Notes: generated by a model not told the origin, from the letters alone. A stretch of 64,000 bases of DNA from Streptomyces sp. Z26 (GCF_003665095.1 NZ_RCHV01000002.1:3892501-3956500); one strand, 5' to 3'; counted from the first letter of the stretch, positions 52,709 through 60,935 are shown. Program-made: numbers and translations.

Positions 52709-53308
52709 TCAGTGCCAGGCCGGTGGCCGCCCGGTGCCTATGGCACCCCGAGTGCTGGACGTCGTGAACGCCGCCAGCACGCCACCTATCAGCCCGAACA
52801 GGTGCGCCTGCCAGGAGATCCCCGCCGAGGTCGGCAGCACGCCCCAGAGGATCGACCCGTACAACACCGCGACGACGCCGCCCAGCGCCACGTCCGTGAT
52901 CCGCCGGTCCACGAAACCGCGCACCAGCAGATAGCCGAACAGCCCGAACACCAGCCCCGACGCGCCCGCCGTGTTGCTGTGCTCCGGCGCCGTCAGCCAC
53001 ACGCCCAGGCCGCTCACCACGATGATCGTCATGGCCACCGCGAGGAAGCGGGCCGTGCCGCGCAGCGCCGCCACGAAGCCCAGCACGAGCAGCGGCACCG
53101 TGTTCGCCATCAGGTGGTCGAAGCCGAAGTGGAGGAACGACGCCGGGACCACGTCCACCAGCTCACCCGTGCGGCGCGGCTCTATCCCGAAGGTGTCCAG
53201 CGCGTTGCCCGTGGCCTGGTCGACGAACTCCAGCACCCACAGCAGGCCGACCCACAGCAGGACGATCAGGAGGGCCGACTTCACCCTGTGGTTCGATTCG
53301 CTTGTCAT
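52709..53308 (-). CDS. rhomboid family intramembrane serine protease
   Basis: A 199-residue membrane protease with six segments. The catalytic Ser117 is in NTAGASGLVFGLFGYLLVRG and His169 in SWQAHLFGLIGGVLAA. The oxyanion HxxxN is FGFDHLMANTVPLL (His65, Asn69). Length is that of the minimal bacterial rhomboid. It cleaves transmembrane substrates; no substrate is suggested by context. It interrupts the menaquinone cluster on the opposite strand, which also seems to be the case in relatives. The ATG at 53308 has GGGAGGAC just upstream. Confidence 0.93.
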   Translation of the reverse strand: MTSESNHRVKSALLIVLLWVGLLWVLEFVDQATGNALDTFGIEPRRTGELVDVVPASFLHFGFDHLMANTVPLLVLGFVAALRGTARFLAVAMTIIVVSGLGVWLTAPEHSNTAGASGLVFGLFGYLLVRGFVDRRITDVALGGVVAVLYGSILWGVLPTSAGISWQAHLFGLIGGVLAAFTTSSTRGAIGTGRPPAWH

Positions 53309-53518
53309 CGTCCTCCCTCCCCCGGGAGAGACCGGTGCCGCCACCGGTACGCACACGACATTTCGCGTCGTTCGTCCGTTACAACGCCGTCGTACCTCCC
53401 CGGAGTTCCCGCTCCGCGAAGTCGCGCCGGTTCCCCCTCCCGGAGGCCGTCGCGCCCCGTCCCGCCCGCCCGCGCCCCGTGTCCGGGGAACGGGCGGGCG
53501 GGACGTAGTCTCGGAGGC

Positions 53519-54277
53519 GTGAACTCCAGTCAGCGCCGCCCCTGGGTGGTGGGGGTGTCCGGCGCGTCCGGCACGCCGTACGCCGCCGCCGTCCTCCGCG
53601 CGCTGCTGCACGCCGGGGAGGACGTCGACCTGGTCGTGAGCCGGGCCGCCCGGCTGACCGTCCTGGACGAGACGGGTCACCCGTTCCGCGACGCGCACGC
53701 CGCCGCCGACCTGCGCCGCTGGCTCGCGCGCGGCGCGGACGGCACCCCCGACGCGTACGACCCGGACGTGAGCGGCGTACGCCACTGGCCCGCCGGGGAC
53801 CTGGCCGCCGGGCCGTCCTCCGGCTCGTACCCGGTGCGGGGCATGCTGATCGTCCCGGCCAGCACCGAGTGCGTCGCCGGGGTCTCCCTCGGCCTGTCGA
53901 AGGACCTCCTCCAGCGCACGGCCGCCGTCACCCTGAAGGAACGGCGGCCGCTGGTCGTCGCCGTACGCGAGACCCCGCTCGCCGGATCGACGCTGCGGCA
54001 CCTCGTGGCGCTCGACGAGGCCGGGGCCGTCGTACTGCCGACCTCGCCCGCCTTCTACGGCGGCGCCCGGGACATCCAGGAGCTGGTCGACTTCGTCGCC
54101 GGGCGGGTGCTCGACGCGGTCGGCGTCCCCCACAAGCTCTACCGCCGCTGGGATCCTGACCACCGCGACGCCCCCGGGGGCCCCGACGACCCCGGCCGTG
54201 GCGGCCCCACCCCCGACGGGCCCCCGCGAGCCGGCCACCCCGAAGGGACGCGAGGCGCCGCCGGGCCCATGCCATAG
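53519..54277 (+). CDS. UbiX family flavin prenyltransferase (menaquinone cluster)
   Basis: A 252-residue flavoprotein that prenylates FMN for the UbiD-type decarboxylase encoded 3 kb upstream. WVVGVSGASGTPYAAAVLRA is the FMN-binding start, LIVPASTECVAGVSLGLSKD the conserved Ser/Thr block, and KERRPLVVAVRETPLAGSTL plus PTSPAFYGGARDIQELVDFV the C-terminal signature. The final 40 residues are Pro/Gly/Asp-rich and dispensable-looking. The GTG at 53519 is placed where the domain begins; the GGAGG is only 1 base away, so a slightly later GTG (in PWVVGV) is possible. Followed by the AsnC gene 60 bp downstream. Confidence 0.92.
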   Translation: MNSSQRRPWVVGVSGASGTPYAAAVLRALLHAGEDVDLVVSRAARLTVLDETGHPFRDAHAAADLRRWLARGADGTPDAYDPDVSGVRHWPAGDLAAGPSSGSYPVRGMLIVPASTECVAGVSLGLSKDLLQRTAAVTLKERRPLVVAVRETPLAGSTLRHLVALDEAGAVVLPTSPAFYGGARDIQELVDFVAGRVLDAVGVPHKLYRRWDPDHRDAPGGPDDPGRGGPTPDGPPRAGHPEGTRGAAGPMP

Positions 54278-54337
54278 ATTCGTCCCCGACGAATCCAGGA
54301 GTCTGCGAATCCCAGGGAAACGGAAGGCCCAGTACGC

Positions 54338-54793
54338 ATGGACGCGGTGGACAGGCAGCTCATCCAGGCGCTGCGCGAGAACGGCAGAGCGTCGTACGCG
54401 GAGCTCGGCCGATTGGTCGGCCTGTCCGGCCCGAGCGTGACCGACCGCATCAACCGCCTGGAGGCGGCGGGCGTCATCACCGGCTACCGCGCCACCGTCC
54501 ACTCGCCCTCCCTCGGCCTCGGCGTCACCGCCCTCATCGGCATCCAGCTCTCCGACGCCGTGGACCACGAGGAGGTCGCGACGCGGCTGCGGGACCTCGC
54601 GGAGATCGAGGACTGCTGGTTCATCGCGGGCGACGACTCGTTCATGCTCAAGGTCCGCGCGGGCGACATCGACGACCTGGAACGCGTCATCCGGCGGCTC
54701 TCCGGCACCAAGGGCGTGTCCCGTACGCGTACGACCATGGTCCTCTCCACGAAGTGGGAGAACCGGGTCGGCGAACTCCCCGAGGACGCGTAG
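54338..54793 (+). CDS. Lrp/AsnC family transcriptional regulator
   Basis: A 151-residue regulator. The N-terminal HTH is DRQLIQALRENGRASYAELG with LVGLSGPSVTDRINRLEAAG as the recognition part. The C-terminal RAM ligand domain includes VTALIGIQLSDAVDHEEVAT, IEDCWFIAGDDSFMLKVRAG and GVSRTRTTMVLSTKWENR. Lrp/AsnC proteins sense amino acids or related small molecules. Being between the UbiX-like gene and mqnE, it may regulate menaquinone genes; this is inference from position only. The ATG at 54338 matches the usual family length. Confidence 0.93.
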   Translation: MDAVDRQLIQALRENGRASYAELGRLVGLSGPSVTDRINRLEAAGVITGYRATVHSPSLGLGVTALIGIQLSDAVDHEEVATRLRDLAEIEDCWFIAGDDSFMLKVRAGDIDDLERVIRRLSGTKGVSRTRTTMVLSTKWENRVGELPEDA

Positions 54794-54930
54794 CCGCCGC
54801 CCGGACCGCCCGGCTCCGCACCCGCGCGACCTGCCCGTACGGCCGGTGCGGGGGGCGGGGTATGGGGGCGCCCCGTACGGGGGAGTACGCTCGAAAACCG
54901 CTCATCGCAGACCGAGGGAGGCGCGTGCGC

Positions 54931-56097
54931 ATGGACGCTGGGCTCAAGCGCGAGCTGGAGGAGAAGGTCCGTTCCGGAGAGCGGTTGACCCGCGAGGACG
55001 GCATCGCCCTCTACGAGTCCGACGATCTCGCGTGGCTGGGCGGACTCGCCCACCACGTGCGTACGGAGAAGAACGGCGACATCGTCCACTTCAACGTCAA
55101 CCGCCACCTCAACATGACGAACGTGTGCACGGCGTCCTGCGCCTACTGCTCGTTCCAGCGGAAGCCGGGCGAGAAGGACGCGTACACGATGCGCATCGAG
55201 GAGGCCGTACGGCTGGCCAAGGCGATGGAGGGGGACAACCTCACCGAGCTGCACATCGTCAACGGCCTGCACCCGACGCTCCCGTGGCGCTACTACCCGC
55301 GGTCGCTCAGCGCGCTCAAGGAGGCGCTGCCGGAGACCGTGTCGCTGAAGGCGTTCACGGCCACGGAGATCCACCACTTCGAGACGATCTCCGGGCTCAG
55401 CGCGAGCGAGATCCTGGACGAGCTGATCGAGGCCGGGCTGGAGTCGCTCACCGGCGGCGGCGCCGAGATCTTCGACTGGGAGGTCCGGCAGCACATCGTC
55501 GACCACGCCACCCACTGGGAGGACTGGTCGCGCATCCACCGGCTCGCGCACGAGAAGGGCCTCAAGACGCCCTGCACGATGCTGTACGGGCACATCGAGG
55601 AGCCCCGGCACCGCGTCGACCACGTACTGCGGCTGCGGGAGCTCCAGGACGAGACCGGCGGCTTCCAGGTCTTCATCCCGCTGCGCTACCAACACGACTT
55701 CGTGGACATGAAGGACGGCAAGGTCCGCAACCGCCTCCAGGCCCGTACGACGATGGCCAGCGGCGCGGAGGCCCTGAAGACGTTCGCCGTGTCCCGGCTG
55801 CTCTTCGACAACGTGCCGCACGTGAAGGTGTTCTGGGTCATGCACGGCGTGCAGACCGCCCAACTCGCCCTCCAGCACGGCGCGGACGACATGGACGGCT
55901 CCGTCGTCGAGTACAAGATCACGCACGACGCCGACAACTTCGGCACCCCCGACAAGCTCACCCGCGAGGACCTGCTCGACCTCATCCGGGACGCGGGCTT
56001 CCGTCCGATGGAGCGGAACACGCGGTACGAGATCATCCGCGAGTACGAGGGCGCCGACCCGGACCGCCGTGAGTCGCCGCAGCCCATGCGGGTGTGA
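54931..56097 (+). CDS. mqnE: aminofutalosine synthase MqnE (radical SAM)
   Basis: A 388-residue radical SAM enzyme joining SAM-derived adenosine with 3-[(1-carboxyvinyl)oxy]benzoate to give aminodeoxyfutalosine. The [4Fe-4S] cysteines are Cys66, Cys70 and Cys73 in NVCTASCAYCSFQRKPGE. ELHIVNGLHPTLPWRYYPRS and SLTGGGAEIFDWEVRQHIV are family blocks. This is the first radical step of the futalosine menaquinone pathway; MqnA, MqnC and MqnD genes are not in the window. The ATG at 54931 is preferred over GTG 54925; GAGGGAGG lies upstream of both. An 18-bp tandem repeat starts just after its stop. Confidence 0.95.
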   Translation: MDAGLKRELEEKVRSGERLTREDGIALYESDDLAWLGGLAHHVRTEKNGDIVHFNVNRHLNMTNVCTASCAYCSFQRKPGEKDAYTMRIEEAVRLAKAMEGDNLTELHIVNGLHPTLPWRYYPRSLSALKEALPETVSLKAFTATEIHHFETISGLSASEILDELIEAGLESLTGGGAEIFDWEVRQHIVDHATHWEDWSRIHRLAHEKGLKTPCTMLYGHIEEPRHRVDHVLRLRELQDETGGFQVFIPLRYQHDFVDMKDGKVRNRLQARTTMASGAEALKTFAVSRLLFDNVPHVKVFWVMHGVQTAQLALQHGADDMDGSVVEYKITHDADNFGTPDKLTREDLLDLIRDAGFRPMERNTRYEIIREYEGADPDRRESPQPMRV

Positions 56098-56112
56098 GCG
56101 GGCGGTACGGGC

Positions 56113-56166
56113 GCGGCGGGTGGTACGTGCGCGGCGGACGGTGCGGGTGCGGCGGACGGTGCGTCG
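56113..56166. repeat. 18-bp tandem repeat after mqnE
   Basis: Three units start at 56113, 56131 and 56149. The second and third share GCGGCGGACGGTGCG; the first is GCGGCGGGTGGTACG. They begin 16 bp after the mqnE stop (56095-56097). Confidence 0.75.
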
Positions 56167-56209
56167 TGGAAGCCCGTGTGACGACCGGCGGGCCGAGCGG
56201 ACGGGCCAC

Positions 56210-56785
56210 GTGAACGGCGTGCGTACGCCCGGGACCCGTACGGGCACCCCGGGCGCGCCCGCCGCGCTGCGCTTCGTCGCCGACCCGCCGCTGGAGACGG
56301 ACGTCGTGGAGGGCCTGACCGCCCTCTGGGCGGACGTCGTCAACGCCGACGGCGCGGTCGGCTTCGTACCGCCCGTCACCCGCGACGACGTACGGCCGGA
56401 GGTGCTCCGCTACCTCGACGCGATGGGCGAGGGGCGGGTGCGGCTGGTCGCCGGGTTCGACGCGGACGGCGCGGTCGCCGCGACGGCGTTCCTCACCCTC
56501 AACTCCCACCGCCTGATGCGCCACTGGGTGTGGCTCTACACCGTGATGGTCCACCCGTCCCTCCAGGGCACCGGCGCGGGACGGCGGTTGATGGCCGCGG
56601 CGGCGGACACGGCACGCGGCATCGAGGGCGTGTCGGGCGTACGGCTGACGCTGCGCGGTGGTCGCGGGCTGGAACGTTTCTACGCCTCCTGCGGCTACGC
56701 GGAGGTCGGCCGCGTCCCGGACGCCATCAAGGTGGCCGACGGGGAGTTCCGCGACGATGTCACCATGTGGTTGGCGCTCCGCTGA
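56210..56785 (+). CDS. GNAT family N-acetyltransferase
   Basis: A 191-residue acetyltransferase. The acetyl-CoA loop is VMVHPSLQGTGAGRRLMAAA, and the C-terminal RGLERFYASCGYAEVGRVPD is the GNAT signature. The N-terminal 15 residues are Pro/Thr-rich. The substrate is unknown; nothing in the neighbourhood suggests one. The start is weakly supported: the GTG at 56210 has no clear Shine-Dalgarno and lies just after a tandem-repeat stretch, so a start nearer ALRFVADPP is possible. Followed by the DUF4229 gene 57 bp downstream, perhaps the same transcript. Confidence 0.85.
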   Translation: MNGVRTPGTRTGTPGAPAALRFVADPPLETDVVEGLTALWADVVNADGAVGFVPPVTRDDVRPEVLRYLDAMGEGRVRLVAGFDADGAVAATAFLTLNSHRLMRHWVWLYTVMVHPSLQGTGAGRRLMAAAADTARGIEGVSGVRLTLRGGRGLERFYASCGYAEVGRVPDAIKVADGEFRDDVTMWLALR

Positions 56786-56842
56786 CCCCGCCGATCCACC
56801 ACCCGGGCCCCACCCCCGAGCCGACGTAAGGAAGACAAGGCA

Positions 56843-57226
56843 GTGAGCAGCAGCACCTCGCACGCGACCCTCCGCTACACCCTGATGCGGCTGGCCATCT
56901 TCGCGGGCTGCCTCGTCGTCGCCGCCGTGCTGGCGTACGTCGGGGTCCTCCCCGAGGGCATCGGTGACTCCAACCCGCTGTGGATCTTCCTGCTCGCGCT
57001 GCTGCTGTCGGCGCCGCTGAGCTTCGTCCTGCTGGCCAAGCAGCGCGACGCCATGGCGCGGCAGCTGGCCGACGGCGTGGACACCGCGAAGGGGCGGCTG
57101 GCCGCGAACCGCAGCATGGAGGACGAGGAGGCGGGCGCGGCGGACGCTTCGGACGCTGTGGACGTCGGCGGCGCCGGGGACCGGGACCGGGACCGTACGG
57201 CGGACGAGGCACCGCGTACGGCGTAG
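56843..57226 (+). CDS. DUF4229 small membrane protein
   Basis: A 127-residue protein with two hydrophobic segments, LMRLAIFAGCLVVAAVLAYV and NPLWIFLLALLLSAPLSFVL, then a charged cytosolic tail (AKQRDAMARQLADGVDTAKG and an Asp/Glu-rich end). This is DUF4229, conserved in actinobacteria near menaquinone genes and of unknown function. The GTG has AAGGAAG and AAGG upstream. A good terminator follows at 57274, so its transcript ends before the leader peptide. Confidence 0.88.
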   Translation: MSSSTSHATLRYTLMRLAIFAGCLVVAAVLAYVGVLPEGIGDSNPLWIFLLALLLSAPLSFVLLAKQRDAMARQLADGVDTAKGRLAANRSMEDEEAGAADASDAVDVGGAGDRDRDRTADEAPRTA

Positions 57227-57273
57227 CACCGCACCGGCCCCCCCACGGGTCGTACACCTCACATCCGCGACGG

Positions 57274-57307
57274 CGCCCCGCCGGGAATCCCCTTCCCGGG
57301 CGGGGCG
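57274..57307 (+). terminator. terminator after DUF4229 gene
   Basis: CGCCCCGCCGGGAA (57274-57287) with TTCCCGGGCGGGGCG (57293-57307), one bulged base, followed by TTGTG. Confidence 0.75.
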
Positions 57308-57329
57308 TTGTGCGTCGTCGTGAGCGTTG

Positions 57330-57348
57330 CCCAAAGAGAAGCTTTGGG
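57330..57348. promoter_or_regulatory. palindrome upstream of leader peptide, possible operator
   Basis: CCCAAAG (57330-57336), AGAAG, CTTTGGG (57342-57348): perfect 7-bp arms, 32 bp before the leader peptide start. Its right arm includes a -35 candidate TTTGGG; TTAGCG near 57367 could be the -10 at slightly long spacing. Confidence 0.5.
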
Positions 57349-57380
57349 TACATCAAAGACATGGTGTTAGCGTGAGTTCC

Positions 57381-57488
57381 GTGACGACAGCGGCCCTTCT
57401 CTCCGACGCGACGAGCCCTCTGCTCGTAGCGCGGCTGCACGTCGACCTCTGCCGCTGCCTCTCCGCGGCCTGTCAGCACCGCGACTGA
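57381..57488 (+). CDS. Cys-containing leader peptide upstream of DAACS symporter
   Basis: A 35-residue peptide starting at GTG and ending RLHVDLCRCLSAACQHRD, with Cys at 24, 26 and 31. The RLHVDLCR core matches the short leader peptides that actinobacteria place before sulfur-assimilation and cysteine-linked genes, where Cys codons are thought to act in attenuation. It lies 139 bp upstream of a symporter gene on the same strand, with an 11-bp repeat stretch between them. No strong Shine-Dalgarno precedes it (GTGAG at 57372-57376). Coding is inferred from the conserved core, not from length. It probably acts in cis rather than as a functional protein. Confidence 0.75.
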   Translation: MTTAALLSDATSPLLVARLHVDLCRCLSAACQHRD

Positions 57489-57549
57489 CCAGCGGCTGAC
57501 CACCGTCTGACCAGCGACTGTTCACGACTGATCAGCGCCTGAGCAGCGG
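57485..57549. repeat. 11-bp imperfect tandem repeat after leader peptide
   Basis: CTGACCASCG-type units start at 57485, 57496, 57507, 57518 (CTGTTCACG), 57528 (CTGATCAGCG) and 57539 (CTGAGCAGCG). The first contains the leader-peptide stop codon. Confidence 0.8.
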
Positions 57550-57627
57550 CCGGGCCCGACCCGCCGCCCGCTCGTCCCGCCTCGCGCCCGTACGCGTCCC
57601 CCGTCCCGTCGTCACCGGAGTGTGCCC

Positions 57628-59022
57628 GTGTCCTCGTCCGCCCCGTCCCCCGACGCGTCCACGTCGTCGCCGTCGTCCACGCCCTCGCGCGTACGGCTGC
57701 CGCTGCCCCGGGTCCCGTTCTGGGCCCAGATACTCGGCGGCCTCGTGCTGGGCGTCCTGCTCGGCTGGGCCGCCCGGCACTGGGAGATCGACTGGCTCGG
57801 GACCACGCTGACCAAGATCGGCGAAACGTTCGTCCAGCTGCTGAAGCTGGCCGTCGCACCCCTCGTCTTCTTCGCGATCGTCATCTCCATCACCAACCTG
57901 CGCAAGGTGTCCAACGCCGCGCGGCTCGCCACCCGTACGCTGCTCTGGTTCATGGTCACCTCGCTCATCGCGGTGGCCATCGGTCTCGCCATCGGCCTGC
58001 TCACCAACCCCGGCTCCGGCACCGGCCTCAGCGCCAGCGACGGCGCCGAACCGGAGAGCAAGGGCTCCTGGCTGGACTTCCTCACCGGCATCGTGCCGAC
58101 GGACGTCATCACGCCGTTCACCGAACTGAACGTCCTCCAGATCGTCTTCATGGCCGCCGTCACCGGCGTCGCCGCCCTCCAGCTCGGCGCCACGGCGGAA
58201 CCCCTGCTGACCCTCGGCGAGTCCGTCCTCGCGCTGCTCCAGAAGGCCTTGTGGTGGATCATCCGGCTCGCCCCGCTCGGCTCCCTCGGCCTGATCGGCA
58301 CGGCGATCAAGGACTACGGCTGGGACCTCATCAGCCAGTACGCCACCTTCACCGCCGACATCTACATCGGCTGCGCCCTCGTACTCTTCGGCGTCTACCC
58401 GCTGCTGCTGGCCACCGTCGCCAAGGTCAACCCCGTCCAGTTCTTCCGCGGCGCCTGGCCCGCCATCCAGCTCGGCTTCGTCTCCCGCTCCTCGGTGGGC
58501 ACCATGCCCCTGACCCAGAAGGTCACCGAACGCCTCGGCGTACCCAGGGAGTACGCGTCCTTCGCCGTCCCGTTCGGCGCCACCACCAAGATGGACGGCT
58601 GCGCGTCGATCTACCCGGCGATCTCCGCGATCTTCGTCGCCCAGATCTTCGGCGTCGACCTGCACGTCGGTGACTACCTCCTCATCGCCTTCGTCTCGGT
58701 CATCGGCTCCGCCGCCACGGCCGGACTCACCGGCGCCACCGTCATGCTGACCCTGACCCTCTCCACGCTGGGCCTCCCGCTGGCGGGCGTCGGCCTGCTG
58801 CTGGCGATCGACCCGATCCTGGACATGATGCGTACGGCGACGAACGTGGCCGGTCAGGCGCTCGTACCGGTCCTCGTCGCGGCCCGCGAGAACATCCTGG
58901 ACCTCGACGCGTTCCACAGCGCGAAGAGCTTCAGCCTGGACGACCTCGACCACGACGACACCCCGTCCCGCACCCACGGCGACGACACCCGCCCGGAGCC
59001 CACCCACCCGCTCCCGGCCTGA
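57628..59022 (+). CDS. dicarboxylate/amino acid:cation symporter (DAACS), possible cystine importer
   Basis: A 464-residue glutamate-transporter-fold protein with eight segments and two re-entrant loops. Family blocks are ETFVQLLKLAVAPLVFFAIV, GFVSRSSVGTMPLTQKVTER (HP1) and YASFAVPFGATTKMDGCASI, where the usual NMDGT is replaced by KMDGC. The C-terminal 40 residues are Asp/His/Thr-rich. The family moves glutamate, aspartate, C4-dicarboxylates or, in TcyP-like members, cystine, with Na+ or H+. The Cys leader peptide upstream favours cystine here; this is inference. The GTG at 57628 has GGAG 7 bases upstream; GTG 57622 is an alternative. A terminator follows. Confidence 0.92.
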   Translation: MSSSAPSPDASTSSPSSTPSRVRLPLPRVPFWAQILGGLVLGVLLGWAARHWEIDWLGTTLTKIGETFVQLLKLAVAPLVFFAIVISITNLRKVSNAARLATRTLLWFMVTSLIAVAIGLAIGLLTNPGSGTGLSASDGAEPESKGSWLDFLTGIVPTDVITPFTELNVLQIVFMAAVTGVAALQLGATAEPLLTLGESVLALLQKALWWIIRLAPLGSLGLIGTAIKDYGWDLISQYATFTADIYIGCALVLFGVYPLLLATVAKVNPVQFFRGAWPAIQLGFVSRSSVGTMPLTQKVTERLGVPREYASFAVPFGATTKMDGCASIYPAISAIFVAQIFGVDLHVGDYLLIAFVSVIGSAATAGLTGATVMLTLTLSTLGLPLAGVGLLLAIDPILDMMRTATNVAGQALVPVLVAARENILDLDAFHSAKSFSLDDLDHDDTPSRTHGDDTRPEPTHPLPA

Positions 59023-59034
59023 CGCACGGCTCTC

Positions 59035-59070
59035 GGCTCCCCTGACCTCGCGACGCGGGTCAGGGGAGCC
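59035..59070 (+). terminator. terminator after symporter gene
   Basis: GGCTCCCCTGACC (59035-59047) with GGTCAGGGGAGCC (59058-59070), perfect 13-bp stem, loop of 10, 12 bp after the stop. Confidence 0.8.
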
Positions 59071-59193
59071 GCCGCATGCCCGAGCCCATTCCGTAGTGAT
59101 TCGTGGGTACGGTCGGTGCGGTGTCCGCCGCGTGCCGCCGTCTGACTCGCCGGTACGCGGTCGCGTCGGTGACGGCAGGGGAGTTGGTTCGGC

Positions 59194-60114
59194 ATGCCTT
59201 CGGGTGGTGCGCAGGGTGGGGGCGTGGAGTTCACGTCGGTGGTGTCCGAGCGGGCCATGGTCGGCGCGTGCCGGGCCTCCGGGCTCGACAGCCGGGGCGC
59301 GGAGCTGATCCGGTTCGGGGAGAACGCCCTGTACCGGCTGGCGGCTCACCCCGTGATCGTCCGGGTGGCGCGTTCCGCCGACTACCTGTCGTCGGTGCGG
59401 GTCGAGGTGGCGGTGTCGCGGTGGCTGGAGGGTGAGGGCTTCCCCGCCGCGCGTGTACTCGATGACCTTGAACAACCGGTGGTCGTGGACGGTTGCCCGG
59501 TCACCTTCTGGCACCTGATCGAGGAGGGCGAGCGGAAGGCGACGTACGGGGAGTTGGGCGGCATCCTGCGTGACCTGCACGCCCTGACCGTTCCCGAGGG
59601 GCTGGAGCTGCCCCCGTACACGGTGTTCGGGCGGACGGACCTGCGGATCGAGAAGGCGACCGGGATACCGGAGGAGGACCGGGAGTTCCTGCGCGAGCGG
59701 GCGCGGGAGCTGCGGGAACGGCTGAGCGGGTTGCGCTTCGCGTCGCCGAAGGGCCCGGTGCACGGTGACGCGCACGTCCAGAACCTCATGGTGGACCGCG
59801 ACGACCGCGTGATCCTGATCGACTTCGAGGGCTTCGGCTTCGACCACCCCGAGTGGGATCTGATGGTGACGGCGACCGAGCACCACAGCCTGGGGTGGCA
59901 GACGGGCGAGCAGTACGGGGCGTTCGTGGACGCGTACGGGCGGGACCTGCGGGACTGGGACGGCTTCCGGACGCTGCGCGGCATCCAGGAGTTCCAGATG
60001 ACCACCTGGCTGATGCAGAACGTGGGCGAGAGCGACGACGTGGCGAAGGAGTACACGCGCCGGATCGCCTCCCTGCGGGACGACGACGCGCCGCGCCACT
60101 GGCAACCGGGATGA
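59194..60114 (+). CDS. aminoglycoside phosphotransferase (APH) family kinase
   Basis: A 306-residue protein-kinase-like small-molecule kinase. The catalytic Brenner box is GPVHGDAHVQNLMVD (Asp near 192), and the Mg2+ motif is VILIDFEGFGFDHPEWDL. The N lobe includes FGENALYRLAAHPVIVRVAR, with Arg in place of the usual Lys in part of the ATP site. Such proteins phosphorylate antibiotics, choline, sugars or unknown metabolites; resistance cannot be claimed. The ATG at 59194 has GGGGAG 9 bases upstream; a GTG at 59224 is possible. The TetR pseudogene follows about 110 bp later. Confidence 0.88.
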   Translation: MPSGGAQGGGVEFTSVVSERAMVGACRASGLDSRGAELIRFGENALYRLAAHPVIVRVARSADYLSSVRVEVAVSRWLEGEGFPAARVLDDLEQPVVVDGCPVTFWHLIEEGERKATYGELGGILRDLHALTVPEGLELPPYTVFGRTDLRIEKATGIPEEDREFLRERARELRERLSGLRFASPKGPVHGDAHVQNLMVDRDDRVILIDFEGFGFDHPEWDLMVTATEHHSLGWQTGEQYGAFVDAYGRDLRDWDGFRTLRGIQEFQMTTWLMQNVGESDDVAKEYTRRIASLRDDDAPRHWQPG

Positions 60115-60227
60115 CCGGGGTTGCGGGCTGACGCGCGGACCGGGGGTGTCGCTCCGGTGGTGGGCGGTGGGGGCGGGGTGTCTGTCACCCTGGGTGTTCG
60201 CGTTCGGTGGAGGCAGGGGAGCGATAC

Positions 60228-60829
60228 GTGGCCGGTAGTCCGTCACGACGTACGCAGGAGCAGCGGCGGGCCGAGGCCGAGCGGCGGGTGGTCGGTGCGG
60301 CGATCGGGCTCATCGCGCGGGCCGGGTCCCGGGGGATGACACTCGCGCAGGTGGGGGAGGCGGCCGGGTACAGCCGCGGGATCGTGTACCACCACTTCGG
60401 CAGCCGTGAGCGGCTGTTGGAGGCCGTGGTCGACGAGGCGCAGCGGTTCGAGGTGCCCGCGGGGGAGGGGGACGGGCTGGGGCATCTGGTGCGGCTGGTC
60501 GAGGCGTACCTGCGCAACATCGGCCGACGGACCCCGGAGGCGCGGGCGTTCCTCCAGTTGTGGGGTGAGGCGATCGCCGCGGACCCCGTGCTGGAGCCGT
60601 TGTTCGCGCGGCGGGACGCCGACTTCCGGGGGAGTTGGCGGGGATGGTGCGCCGGGGGGTGGCGGACGGGACCGTACGGGCCGACGTGGACGCGGAGGCG
60701 GCGGCCGTACTGCTCCTGGCGTTGCTGCGGGGGAGCGGCCTCCAGCTGATCGCGGAGCCTCCGGTCGGTCGGCTCGACGTGCTCGTACGGGAGGCGGCGC
60801 GGTCAGTGCGCGCGGCGTTCGGCGCCTGA
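60228..60829 (+). pseudogene. TetR family regulator, broken by a one-base deletion
   Basis: The first frame from GTG 60228 gives a good TetR HTH (VGAAIGLIARAGSRGMTLAQ, then EAAGYSRGIVYHHFGSRERL) and continues to RDADFRG near residue 135, then turns into Trp/Arg/Cys-rich nonsense. The typical C terminus resumes in another frame: GELAGMVRRGVADGTVRADV, then EAAAVLLLALLRGSGLQL, ending AARSVRAAFGA at 60829. One G missing from the run at 60628-60632 (five G where six are needed) explains everything. Either a recent frameshift or a sequencing error in a homopolymer. The GTG at 60228 has GGGGAG upstream. The probable target is the next gene. Confidence 0.85.
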
Positions 60830-60857
60830 GGCGGGCCTGAGGCGGGCCTGAGGCGGG
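60825..60857. repeat. 11-bp tandem repeat across TetR stop codon
   Basis: CCTGAGGCGGG three times without mismatch (60825-60835, 60836-60846, 60847-60857). The stop TGA (60827-60829) is in the first unit. Confidence 0.9.
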
Positions 60858-60935
60858 CGGGGGGCGGGACCGCGGCGTAGCGGGCCGGAGCAGGAGTAAA
60901 CGGTGGTGCGTGCGGGGGCTCGTGGCGCTATGGTT

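Noticed and set aside
59194-60114. Calling the APH-family gene an aminoglycoside resistance gene
   Set aside because: The fold is shared by many metabolite kinases and the context gives no support.
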